Part shown: positions 8,635 to 16,594 of the stretch, piece by piece
Position numbering within the stretch: the stretch's first letter is position 1
How the letters are laid out: the number at the start of each line of letters is the position of its first letter
Origin: JAHRAW01 sp965212085
Lineage (GTDB): Bacteria; Pseudomonadota; Gammaproteobacteria; Arenicellales; Poriferihabitantaceae
Length of the DNA stretch: 64,000 nucleotides
Assembly (NCBI GenBank): GCA_965212085.1
Contig: OZ243042.1
Location: 1,860,001-1,924,000 of the forward strand
Direction: 5' to 3'
Notes under the pieces: model-generated
Database searches by the model: none
Seen by the model: only the letters and a program-made list of their open reading frames with translations
Told to the model about the DNA's origin: nothing
Program-made: the position numbers and the translations under genes

Positions 8635-8668
8635 CGGCGCCTTGCCGTAGACGCGCCCGCGTCCAACC

Positions 8669-9556
8669 TCACCCATCGGGAAAATCCACCAGCGGATGGC
8701 GGTTGCGGGAGCGGGTGATGATACTCAATCCCCGCAAGTCGCCGGGCAGTTGCGCCGCCGCGTGTTCGGCTTGTTTGCGGGAATCAAACCCGGCGTACAC
8801 CGCCGCGCCGCTGCCGCTTAGCCGGGCGTCTCCATACCGCCGCAGCTGCGCCAGCGCGTCGGCCACTTGGGGATACAACAACGCGGTAACCGGCTCCAGG
8901 TCATTGCCGGTTTTGTCCGGGTCAATGTCCGCCGGCGGCGGGGCCGGGGCCGGGGCGGTGCGCCGGAGTTGCGGATGGGAGAAAACCCGGGCGGTGGAGA
9001 CGTTGACCGGCGGCAGGCACACGCACAGCCATTGCTCGGCGGGGTCACAGGGCGCCAGCACTTCGCCGATGCTGCTCGCCCGCGCCGCGCGCCCGTGTAC
9101 GAACACCGGCACGTCGGCGCCCAGTTGCAGCCCCAAAGCGGCGAGGCGTTCGCGGGTCAGGCCCAGTTGCCACAGGTGATTGAGGGCCAGCAGGGTGGTG
9201 GCGGCGTTGGAGCTGCCGCCGCCCAGCCCGCTTCCGGGGGGGATGGTTTTGTGCAGGGTGATGGTGACGCCGCGCCCGGCGGCTTCGGGAACCGCCGCCT
9301 GCAACAGGCGGGCGGCGCGAACGCAAAGGTCATCTTCGGGCAGTGCAAAATCGTGCCGGTCAATGCGGCGGATGCGCGGCTGGTCCGATAGTTCGAAGCC
9401 CAGGGTGTCGGCGAATTCGAGAAACTGAAACAACGTCTCCAGTTGGTGATAGCCGTCGGCGCGTTGGCCGGTGACGCGGAGAAAGCGGTTGATCTTCGCC
9501 GGGGCCGGGAGTTCCGGCGGCGAGGCCGTGGAAGCGGCGGAATGGTTACTAATCAA
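8669..9556 (-). CDS. ispE: 4-diphosphocytidyl-2-C-methyl-D-erythritol kinase
   Basis: GHMP kinase of the non-mevalonate isoprenoid pathway, 295 residues. PAKINRFLRV near the N-terminus, the ATP loop PPGSGLGGGSSNAATTL (106-122) and LGADVPVF are diagnostic, and RLSGSGAAVYAGF stands for the third GHMP motif. A proline/alanine-rich insertion (APAPAPPPADIDP) sits in a loop. It overlaps lolB by eight bases and forms the end of the TPR-lolB-ispE operon, an order shared with Pseudomonas. Confidence 0.95.
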   Translation of the reverse strand: MISNHSAASTASPPELPAPAKINRFLRVTGQRADGYHQLETLFQFLEFADTLGFELSDQPRIRRIDRHDFALPEDDLCVRAARLLQAAVPEAAGRGVTITLHKTIPPGSGLGGGSSNAATTLLALNHLWQLGLTRERLAALGLQLGADVPVFVHGRAARASSIGEVLAPCDPAEQWLCVCLPPVNVSTARVFSHPQLRRTAPAPAPPPADIDPDKTGNDLEPVTALLYPQVADALAQLRRYGDARLSGSGAAVYAGFDSRKQAEHAAAQLPGDLRGLSIITRSRNRHPLVDFPDG

Positions 9557-10262
9557 ACCGAATATCCCGCCAGCGTTTCAGGATTACCGTTACGCTCAGT
9601 TGGTCGCCGATGTACGCGCCGTTCCGGGCGTAGATTTCCATGCTGCCGGGGGCGGCGGTGATGGTCAGTTTTCGCGGCAGGTGGAGTTGGTTGGCGTCAT
9701 CAGAGTAGTAGGCGTAGTCCTGGTATTCCACCAGCCAGTTGCCCTGGCGCAGGGTCTGCAAACGCCCGGCGTGGTCCAGCGTGATGCCGGTCGCGCCCCG
9801 GTTGGGAATGCCGCGCACCCAGTATTGCAGTTGCTCAAACGGCACCTGCCAGCCCAGCCGCCGGTACAAAACCTCCGTGGCGTTGGCGCCTTCAATGGTG
9901 TTGCCCCTGGTGTCCTTGAGCACGGCGCCGCCGGTTTCGGTTCCGGACCCGGAGCCGGGCTGCGTGGTAATCCGCACCCGCCCGCTGCCGAACGGGCCGT
10001 ACAGTTCGATTTTCTGGCGGTCGCGCCGGTACGCCCAGACCAGCGTGGCGCTGCCGTTTTCGGGGCCGGTTCCGGTTCCAGTTCCAGTTTGTATCGCGAT
10101 TTTCCCCTTGAGCCGCCACGCGGAAATGCCGGACATTTTGGCCCGGTGCTGCCGCCACAACGCTTGTGTTTCATCGGGCGTGGACGGTTTTATGGTTCCG
10201 GGCGAAGCGCAACCGGCCAGCAGCAGGAGCATCGCCAGGAGCGCCCCGGCTATTTGGGTCAT
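9549..10262 (-). CDS. lolB: Outer-membrane lipoprotein insertion factor LolB
   Basis: 237 residues with a lipoprotein signal (LLAGC at about 14-18). LolB receives lipoproteins from periplasmic LolA and places them in the outer membrane. WRLKGKIAI..., LYGPFG and the C-terminal LTVTVILKRWR-like strand fit the family. Two loops carry in-frame microsatellite insertions: TGTGTGTGPEN and GSGSGTETGG. Start ATG overlaps the stop of the upstream TPR gene by four bases; the 3' end overlaps ispE. Confidence 0.9.
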   Translation of the reverse strand: MTQIAGALLAMLLLLAGCASPGTIKPSTPDETQALWRQHRAKMSGISAWRLKGKIAIQTGTGTGTGPENGSATLVWAYRRDRQKIELYGPFGSGRVRITTQPGSGSGTETGGAVLKDTRGNTIEGANATEVLYRRLGWQVPFEQLQYWVRGIPNRGATGITLDHAGRLQTLRQGNWLVEYQDYAYYSDDANQLHLPRKLTITAAPGSMEIYARNGAYIGDQLSVTVILKRWRDIRFD

Positions 10263-12289
10263 GGCGCGACCGGGGTCGGGGCAAACGCGGAGAGCAGGGC
10301 AGGGCAGGCAGGGCAGGCAAAGCAGGCAAAGGATGACGCCGGCGGCCGTGTCGCAAAATCAGGCAAACCCGGCAAACCCGGCAAACCCGGCGCGGCGGAG
10401 GAGTCCCAGCCGGAAAATCGCTCCAGGGTATCCAACAGGACCGGGTTGTCCGGCGACCATTCCTTTCCCCGTTCCCAGATTTCCCGCGCCTCCCGGCGGT
10501 GGCCCGCCACCCACAACGCCTCGCCGAGGTGGGCGGCGATTTCGGCGTTTTGTTGCGCGTCCAGGGCGCGCCGCAGGTACTCGATGGCCGCGTCGTTATT
10601 GCCGATGCGAAAATTGACCCAGCCCATGCTGTCGAGAATGTACGGGTCGTTGGGCAGCATCTCCAGCGCCCGGCTGATCAACCCAAAGGCTTCATCCAAC
10701 CGCCCGGTCTGATCGGCGAGGGTATAGCCTAGGGCATTGTAGGCGTGGGCGTTGTCCGGCTGTTGCTCAATCAGCGCGCGCATGTCGCGCTCGTGCAGCT
10801 CCAGCAGGTTCATCTGCGCCGCCAGCAGGCCGCGGTTGTACAACAAATCGGGATGCCCCGGCATTTTCGCGAGGCCGGCGCCGAGGGTTTCCAGGGCGCG
10901 GTCGAACAGGTCGAAATCCCGGTACAGTAAATCCCGGGCGAGGATAACGCGCACCGCCTCGTCCTCGGTGCGCGCGTCAATTTCCGCGAGGTGGCGAATC
11001 CCCGCCTCAATGCCGTCCCGTTTGGCGATCACAAAGGCGAACCGGGTCTCGACGTCGAGATAGTACTCCGGTGATGCCACCTCGCCCAGCACCGCCGCCG
11101 CCGAGTCCGCATCGCCCTGCGCGATTTTGATGTCGGCGATGTACAGTCGCGCCCGGTCGTTTTGCGGGTCCAACGCCAGCGCGCGGGTCAGCCGCTTCAG
11201 GGCTTCGGGCAGATTTTCCTGCTCCAGATACGCCATACCGCCGGCGAGCAGCGCTTCGGCGGAGCGCGGGTTTTGTTGCAGAACGATGTCGAATTGCGCC
11301 ACGGCTGCTTGCAGCTGATTGGTGTGCAGCAGCAGTTTTCCGTAGTGCGTGCGGAACGCGCCGGCGGCCGGGAACGCCCGCAAAAACTCATCGGCGTAGG
11401 CCGGCATCCGCGCCGGGTCAAAATCGCTCAGGCCGGTCAGTTTGAGCATCGCCGCGGTCTCCCAGCCGGGGCGCAGTGCCAGGGCGCCGTCGATCAGTTC
11501 CTGAAAGGTTCCGTCTTGTTCCTGTTCCAGTTCCAGTTCCAATTCAGCGGCCAGCAGGGCGGCGGTCAGTTTCAGTTCCGGGCTTTGCGGCCATGCCTCG
11601 ATTGCGCGGCCAAAGCGCGCCGCCATCCGCTCCTCCGGCGGCCGTTCGGCGAGCAACGCGGCGATGGATTGCAGCACCGCTTCCCCGCCCAGCCGCTGCC
11701 CGCGGGCGAGGTCAATGAGTATCGGCAACGCCTGATCGCTCTGCCCGCTCTGCAACTGGGCATCGGCGAGCAACAGGTGATGGCCGGTGCCGCCCGGCTG
11801 GACGCGCGCCATGAGGCCGGACAACTCGATGACCCGCCGGTGATCTTCAAGCCGCGCCGCCAGCCCGATGGCTTGGGCGATGATGCGGCGGTCTTCGGAC
11901 AGGTAGGCGGCCCGCGACAGGGATTCCATTGCCACCGCGTTGCGGCCACGCTGGCCGGCGATGTTGGCGAGTAGCAGTTCGTAGAGGAGTTCGGGAGTGA
12001 GGCTGGGGCCGGGGCCGGGGTCGGGGCCGATCTGCCCGGCGTCCACGGATGGCGCCGGCGCGTGGTTCGCCGTCGCCCGCAAGCCTTGCCCGCCATCCTG
12101 CAAGCCCCGTCCGGCGCAACCGGACAACCCGATGATTACAAGCCCGGCCACGCCGCAACCAACGAGCCACGCGACCCGTGCGAGCCACCCGGGGAGCGCC
12201 CCTTTACCCCCGCGCGCCCCGCGCGCCCCGCGCACCACGCCCCCGAACCCCGCCCCGCTTGCCGGGAGGAGTGGCAAATGTGCGGTCAT
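10259..12289 (-). CDS. TPR-repeat lipoprotein upstream of lolB
   Basis: 676 residues. A hydrophobic segment ending GLSGCAG suggests a lipoprotein signal, though about 45 residues precede it, so the true start may be internal. The body is a long series of tetratricopeptide repeats, including the well-formed NAHAYNALGYTLADQTGRLD and LDSMGWVNFRIGNNDAAIEY units. Equivalent TPR proteins precede lolB in Pseudomonas. Slippage-type insertions are visible: GPDPGPGP, ELELELEQEQ, and a C-terminal GLPGLPGLP/CFACPACP tail made by short tandem DNA repeats at about 10285-10400. Likely periplasmic or outer-membrane scaffold; precise role unknown. Confidence 0.82.
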   Translation of the reverse strand: MTAHLPLLPASGAGFGGVVRGARGARGGKGALPGWLARVAWLVGCGVAGLVIIGLSGCAGRGLQDGGQGLRATANHAPAPSVDAGQIGPDPGPGPSLTPELLYELLLANIAGQRGRNAVAMESLSRAAYLSEDRRIIAQAIGLAARLEDHRRVIELSGLMARVQPGGTGHHLLLADAQLQSGQSDQALPILIDLARGQRLGGEAVLQSIAALLAERPPEERMAARFGRAIEAWPQSPELKLTAALLAAELELELEQEQDGTFQELIDGALALRPGWETAAMLKLTGLSDFDPARMPAYADEFLRAFPAAGAFRTHYGKLLLHTNQLQAAVAQFDIVLQQNPRSAEALLAGGMAYLEQENLPEALKRLTRALALDPQNDRARLYIADIKIAQGDADSAAAVLGEVASPEYYLDVETRFAFVIAKRDGIEAGIRHLAEIDARTEDEAVRVILARDLLYRDFDLFDRALETLGAGLAKMPGHPDLLYNRGLLAAQMNLLELHERDMRALIEQQPDNAHAYNALGYTLADQTGRLDEAFGLISRALEMLPNDPYILDSMGWVNFRIGNNDAAIEYLRRALDAQQNAEIAAHLGEALWVAGHRREAREIWERGKEWSPDNPVLLDTLERFSGWDSSAAPGLPGLPGLPDFATRPPASSFACFACPACPALLSAFAPTPVAP

Positions 12290-12317
12290 CCACTTCGCCG
12301 GGTTTCCCTGCGCGGCG

Positions 12318-13589
12318 TCAGGCCGAAGCGCTCAACGCCTGGTCTATGTCTTCGATGATGTCGCCGACGTTTTCGATGCCGATGGACAGGCGCACCAGAT
12401 CCCTTGAAACCCCGGACGCGGCCAGTTCCTCTTCGGAAAGTTGCCGGTGGGTGGTGGTGGCCGGATGACACGCCAGGGACTTGGCGTCGCCGATGTTCAC
12501 CAGGCGGGTGATCAGTTGTAGCGCGTCAATGAATTTCGCGCCGGCTTCGGCCCCGCCCTTGATGCCGAAACTCAACACCCCGGAACCGCGCCCGCCCATG
12601 TACTTGTCGAGCAGCGCCTTGTGCGGGCTGCCGTCCAATCCGGCGTAGCGCACCCAGGTTACGCTGGAATGGCCTTCGAGGTGCTTGGCGACGGTCAGCG
12701 TGTTGTCGCAAATCCGGTCCATGCGCAGGGGCAGGGTCTCGAGGCCCTGCAACGCCAGGAACGCGTTTTGCGGCGCCATGGCCGCGCCCATGTTGCGCAG
12801 CGGCACCACCCGCGCGCGCAGGATGTAGGGCGGCAGTCCGGTTTCCGTGAACACCACGCCGTGGTAGGAAACATCAGGCTCGTTGAGGCGCTTGAAGCGT
12901 TCCTTGTTGGCCACCCAATCGAACTGGTTGGAGTCCACCAGCGCGCCGCCGATGATGGTGCCGTGGCCGCCCATGTACTTGGTCACCGAATGCACCACGA
13001 TATCGCAGCCCCATTCAAACGGCCGGCACAGGTAGGGAGTCGGCACGGTGTTGTCAACGATCACCGGAATGCCGTGGGCGTGGGCGATGTCGACGATTTT
13101 TTCCAGGTCAAGGACGTTGCCCGCCGGGTTGCCGATGGACTCGCAATACACCGCCTTGGTCCTGGCGTCAATCAACGCCGCCATCCCGTCGAGATTTTCC
13201 GGGTCGGCGAAGCGCGCTTCAATGCCGATTTGCGGGAAGGTGTGCGCGAACAGGTTGTAGGTGCCGCCGTACAAGGTCGACATGGCAATGAAATTGTCCC
13301 CGGCTTCGGCGATGGTCAGGAGGGAATATGTAGTGGCCGCCTGCCCCGAAGCCACCGCCAACGCCGCCGCGCCGCCTTCCATGTCCGCTACGCGCTGTTC
13401 GAGCACGTCGTTGGTGGGGTTCATGATGCGCGTGTAAATGTTGCCGAGCACCTTGAGGTCAAACAGGTCGGCGCCGTGCTGGGTGTTGTCGAACGCGTAG
13501 GCCGTGGTCTGGTATATCGGCACCGCCACGGCATGCGTGGTAGGCTCCGGCTGGTAACCGGAATGAACTGCTTTTGTTTCAATTTTCAT
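12318..13589 (-). CDS. metY: O-acetylhomoserine aminocarboxypropyltransferase (sulfhydrylase)
   Basis: 423 residues from ATG at 13589, which has AGGAG eight bases upstream; the frame is open further upstream but that part is the shadow of ftsY. The protein shows the Cys/Met-metabolism PLP fold: YTRIMNPTNDVLEQRVADMEGG, DNTVPTPYLCRP, and the PLP lysine in HSVTKYMGGHG. The length and NTVPTPYL pattern favour O-acetylhomoserine sulfhydrylase over cystathionine gamma-synthase. It would make homocysteine directly from sulfide, which fits the sirohaem reductase at 30.8 kb. Confidence 0.92.
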   Translation of the reverse strand: MKIETKAVHSGYQPEPTTHAVAVPIYQTTAYAFDNTQHGADLFDLKVLGNIYTRIMNPTNDVLEQRVADMEGGAAALAVASGQAATTYSLLTIAEAGDNFIAMSTLYGGTYNLFAHTFPQIGIEARFADPENLDGMAALIDARTKAVYCESIGNPAGNVLDLEKIVDIAHAHGIPVIVDNTVPTPYLCRPFEWGCDIVVHSVTKYMGGHGTIIGGALVDSNQFDWVANKERFKRLNEPDVSYHGVVFTETGLPPYILRARVVPLRNMGAAMAPQNAFLALQGLETLPLRMDRICDNTLTVAKHLEGHSSVTWVRYAGLDGSPHKALLDKYMGGRGSGVLSFGIKGGAEAGAKFIDALQLITRLVNIGDAKSLACHPATTTHRQLSEEELAASGVSRDLVRLSIGIENVGDIIEDIDQALSASA

Positions 13590-13802
13590 TTTTCGACTCC
13601 TTGCGGGAGGTGGTTGATCGGGTTGGTGTAAGGGTAAGCCAAACGGAGAGTGTAGCAGAAAAACCCGCCCCGTTATGCACCGCCTGGAGGCTGGATACCC
13701 GCATGCGCGGGTATGACACCGAGGGCGTGGCAAAAAACCCGTTCCGGCGCGTTTGTGCCGGTGGTCTTCAATGATACGATAGGCGGCCACCACGGTTTTC
13801 AG

Positions 13803-14813
13803 ATGAAAGTTTCCCGTCCCGCAAGCGCCGCCGAAAGTAGCGGCCTGTTCGCCCGGCTGGCGAAGACCCGCCGCAACCTGGCGGACGGGTTGGGCGGGCT
13901 TTTGGGCGGTGGCGGGGCGGGCGGAAGGGCTGAGCCCGATGAAGCCTTGTTTGAGGGGTTGTACGACCAGTTGTTGCTGGCGGACGTTGGCGTGGACGCC
14001 GGCGAGCGAATTATGAATCGCCTGCGCCGGGATGCCGGCAATGCCGGCAATACCGGCAACACCAACGACGGCCCGCCCGCCGACCGCTTGCTGGAATCCC
14101 TGCGCACGGTGCTGGCGGAGATTTTGGAGCCTTGCGAGCGGCCTTTGGTGATCAACGCCGCCGCCAAACCTTTTGTCATCCTCATGGTGGGCGTGAACGG
14201 CACCGGCAAGACCACCACGCTGGCGAAACTCGCCGGGCGGTTGCGTGGCGATGGCAGCGACGGCAACGGCACCAAGGTCATGCTCGCGGCCTGCGACACC
14301 TTCCGCGCCGCCGCCATTGAGCAGTTGCAAACCTGGGGGCGGCGGCTGGAGGTGCCGGTCATCGCCCAATCCCACGGTGCCGATGCGGCGGCGGTGGCCT
14401 TTGACGCGCACAACGCCGCCCGCGCCCGCGGGATGGACGTGCTACTGATTGACACCGCCGGCCGCCAGCATACCCACGGCGACCTGATGGAGCAGTTAAA
14501 AAAGATCAAGCGCGTGCTGCGCAAGGTTGATGCGGCGGTTCCCCACGAAACCCTGCTGACCGTGGACGCCGGCAACGGCTACAACGCGCTCTCCCAGGTG
14601 GAGCATTTTCAGGCGGCGGTGGGCCTCGACGGGTTGTGCGTGACCAAACTGGATGGTACCGCCAAGGGCGGGGTGGTGGTGGCGCTGGCGGAGCGTTTTG
14701 GGCTGCCGATTCGCTACCTCGGCACCGGTCAGGAAGCCGCGGATCTTCGGGCGTTTTGCGCCGCCGAGTTCGCCGCCGCGTTGCTCCCGCAAGCGCCTCG
14801 CAGCGTCGGCTGA
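13803..14813 (+). CDS. ftsY: Signal recognition particle receptor FtsY
   Basis: 336 residues from ATG at 13803; an earlier in-frame start at 13713 lies in non-conserved sequence. SRP GTPase domain with GVNGTGKTT (130-138), DTFRAAAIEQL, DTAGRQ and TKLDGTAKGG. It docks SRP-ribosome complexes at the inner membrane. The acidic A domain typical of enterics is nearly absent. A loop insertion GNAGNTGNTNDG after residue 78 comes from a short DNA repeat (about 14035-14070). First gene of ftsYEX. Confidence 0.95.
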   Translation: MKVSRPASAAESSGLFARLAKTRRNLADGLGGLLGGGGAGGRAEPDEALFEGLYDQLLLADVGVDAGERIMNRLRRDAGNAGNTGNTNDGPPADRLLESLRTVLAEILEPCERPLVINAAAKPFVILMVGVNGTGKTTTLAKLAGRLRGDGSDGNGTKVMLAACDTFRAAAIEQLQTWGRRLEVPVIAQSHGADAAAVAFDAHNAARARGMDVLLIDTAGRQHTHGDLMEQLKKIKRVLRKVDAAVPHETLLTVDAGNGYNALSQVEHFQAAVGLDGLCVTKLDGTAKGGVVVALAERFGLPIRYLGTGQEAADLRAFCAAEFAAALLPQAPRSVG

Positions 14814-14834
14814 GTGGCCGGCTGATTCGCCGCC

Positions 14835-15512
14835 GTGATTCGTTTCAGCCGGGTTTTCAAGCGCTACCCGAACGGGTTTGAGGCGCTGAACAACGTCTCG
14901 TTTCACCTCCCCGCCGGCTCCATGACTTTCCTGACCGGCCATTCCGGGGCCGGCAAAAGCACGCTGCTGAAACTCATCACCCGCGGCGAAGTGGCGACCC
15001 GCGGGCAGGTGCTGGTGAACGAGCGCAACCTGGCGCGTCTGCGGGTTCGGCGCGGCCGCATCGCCCGCCACCGGCGAACCATCGGCAGCGTTTTCCAGGA
15101 ACACAAACTGCTCCACGACCGCACCGTCGAAGACAACGTCGCGCTACCGCTGGTGGTGGCCGGCGTGGAACACGGCGAAACCGGCCGGCGGGTGCGCGCC
15201 GCCCTGGACAAGGTCGGCCTGCTGCCCAAGGCGAAGAGTTATCCGATCATGCTGTCCGGCGGCGAACAGCAGCGCGTCGGCATCGCCCGCGCCGTGGTCG
15301 GCCGCCCGCAGATTCTGCTGGCCGATGAGCCGACCGGCAACCTCGACCCGGAGTTGAGCGACGAGATCATGAAACTGTTTTTCCTGTTTAACCAGGTGGA
15401 CGTAACAGTGCTGATCGCGACCCACGACCACCGCCACCTTCACCTCAACGCCGAGCGCGCCGCCGTGCTGACTCTTGAGGACGGCCGGCTGCTGAACGAA
15501 AACCACGCCTGA
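14835..15512 (+). CDS. ftsE: Cell-division ABC transporter ATP-binding protein FtsE
   Basis: 225 residues, GTG start at 14835. Walker A GHSGAGKST, signature LSGGEQQRVGIARA, Walker B ILLADEPTGNLD and switch histidine in ATHD are present. FtsE pairs with FtsX at the septum and controls periplasmic peptidoglycan hydrolase activation. Stop overlaps the ATG of ftsX by one base, showing coupled translation. Confidence 0.95.
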   Translation: MIRFSRVFKRYPNGFEALNNVSFHLPAGSMTFLTGHSGAGKSTLLKLITRGEVATRGQVLVNERNLARLRVRRGRIARHRRTIGSVFQEHKLLHDRTVEDNVALPLVVAGVEHGETGRRVRAALDKVGLLPKAKSYPIMLSGGEQQRVGIARAVVGRPQILLADEPTGNLDPELSDEIMKLFFLFNQVDVTVLIATHDHRHLHLNAERAAVLTLEDGRLLNENHA

Positions 15513-16429
15513 TGACCTATATCCTGAGACACCTCCAGGTCCTGTTCGACACCCTCGGCCGTATGTGCAAGACGCCGCTGCCGACGCTCATGACCCTGAC
15601 CATGCTGGGCATCGCCATGGCGTTGCCGCTGGTGCTGCACAAGGTGGTGGACAGCCTCGCCGCCGCCGCCGGGCAGTGGCATCACCGCCCGCAAGTGTCG
15701 TTGTTTCTGAACATTGCGCCGGGCGACCCGGAGATGGACCAAAAGGCGGTGGCGTTTGGCCGCCGCCTGCTGCAAATTCCCGCCATTGACGACATCCGCT
15801 ACGTCCCTCCGGGCGAAGCCATCGCCGAGTTCAAGCGCGTCTCCGGGTTCGGCGCGGCCCTCGACAACCTGCCGGAAAATCCGTTGCCGCCGTTGTTGGT
15901 GGTGTACCCCGACCCGGATCAGGAAAGCGCGCACATCGAGCAACTGGTCGCGCAACTGGCGGCCCGCGAAGAAGTGGAAAACGCGAGTTTCGATCAACTG
16001 TGGTTGCAACGCCTGAGCGCCATCCTCGAATTGTTCCGGCGCGGCGTGGCGGTGTTGTCGGCGCTCATGGCGGTCGGCGTGATCCTGATCATCAGCAACA
16101 CCGTGCGCCTCGGAATCGCCGGGCGCGCCGATGAAATCGAAATCATTGACCAGGTCGGCGGCACCCGCGCCTTCATCCGCAGGCCGTTCCTCTACTTCGG
16201 CGCGTTGCAGGGTTTGTTCGGCGCATGGTTCGCCTGCGCCATCGGCAACGCCGGCCTGTACCTGCTGGGCCAACCCGTGGCCACGCTGGCGGGTTTGTAC
16301 GAAAGCAGTTTCAGGGTGGAATGGCTGGGCCTGCCGGTGAGCGCGGGGGTGGTGCTGGGGGCCGCGTTCCTGGGTTGGCTGGCGGCACGGGTAACGGTGG
16401 ACCGGCGCCTGCGGCGGCTCACGCCGTAG
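15512..16429 (+). CDS. ftsX: Cell-division permease FtsX
   Basis: 305 residues with four predicted membrane segments: one near the N-terminus (LTMLGIAMALPLVL) and three in the last half (VLSALMAVGVILIISNTV, LFGAWFACAIGNAGLYLL, GVVLGAAFLGWLA). The large periplasmic loop between helices 1 and 2 is the part that contacts EnvC-type activators. RADEIEIIDQVGGTRAFIRRPFLY is the conserved cytoplasmic loop. The 165 bases after the stop hold only short imperfect repeats (GTAGTGCGCTTAGTGCGCTT). Confidence 0.94.
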   Translation: MTYILRHLQVLFDTLGRMCKTPLPTLMTLTMLGIAMALPLVLHKVVDSLAAAAGQWHHRPQVSLFLNIAPGDPEMDQKAVAFGRRLLQIPAIDDIRYVPPGEAIAEFKRVSGFGAALDNLPENPLPPLLVVYPDPDQESAHIEQLVAQLAAREEVENASFDQLWLQRLSAILELFRRGVAVLSALMAVGVILIISNTVRLGIAGRADEIEIIDQVGGTRAFIRRPFLYFGALQGLFGAWFACAIGNAGLYLLGQPVATLAGLYESSFRVEWLGLPVSAGVVLGAAFLGWLAARVTVDRRLRRLTP

Positions 16430-16594
16430 TAGTAGCGGGTCGTAGTGGGCGTAGTGCGCTTAGTGCGCTTAGTGCGCCCGGAAGGTAATCCGTCTCTGAG
16501 ACATCGTAACGGTCCGACGAGGGGCGCAAGAAAGCCAACGCACAACCCTTGAAAAAATCACGCATCCGCAAAGCCGCTCCACCGGCAATGCCGG

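Noticed and set aside
13590..14411. N-terminal extension of MetY suggested by an open frame to 14411
   Set aside because: It is antisense to ftsY, has no family similarity, and ATG 13589 has a proper ribosome site.
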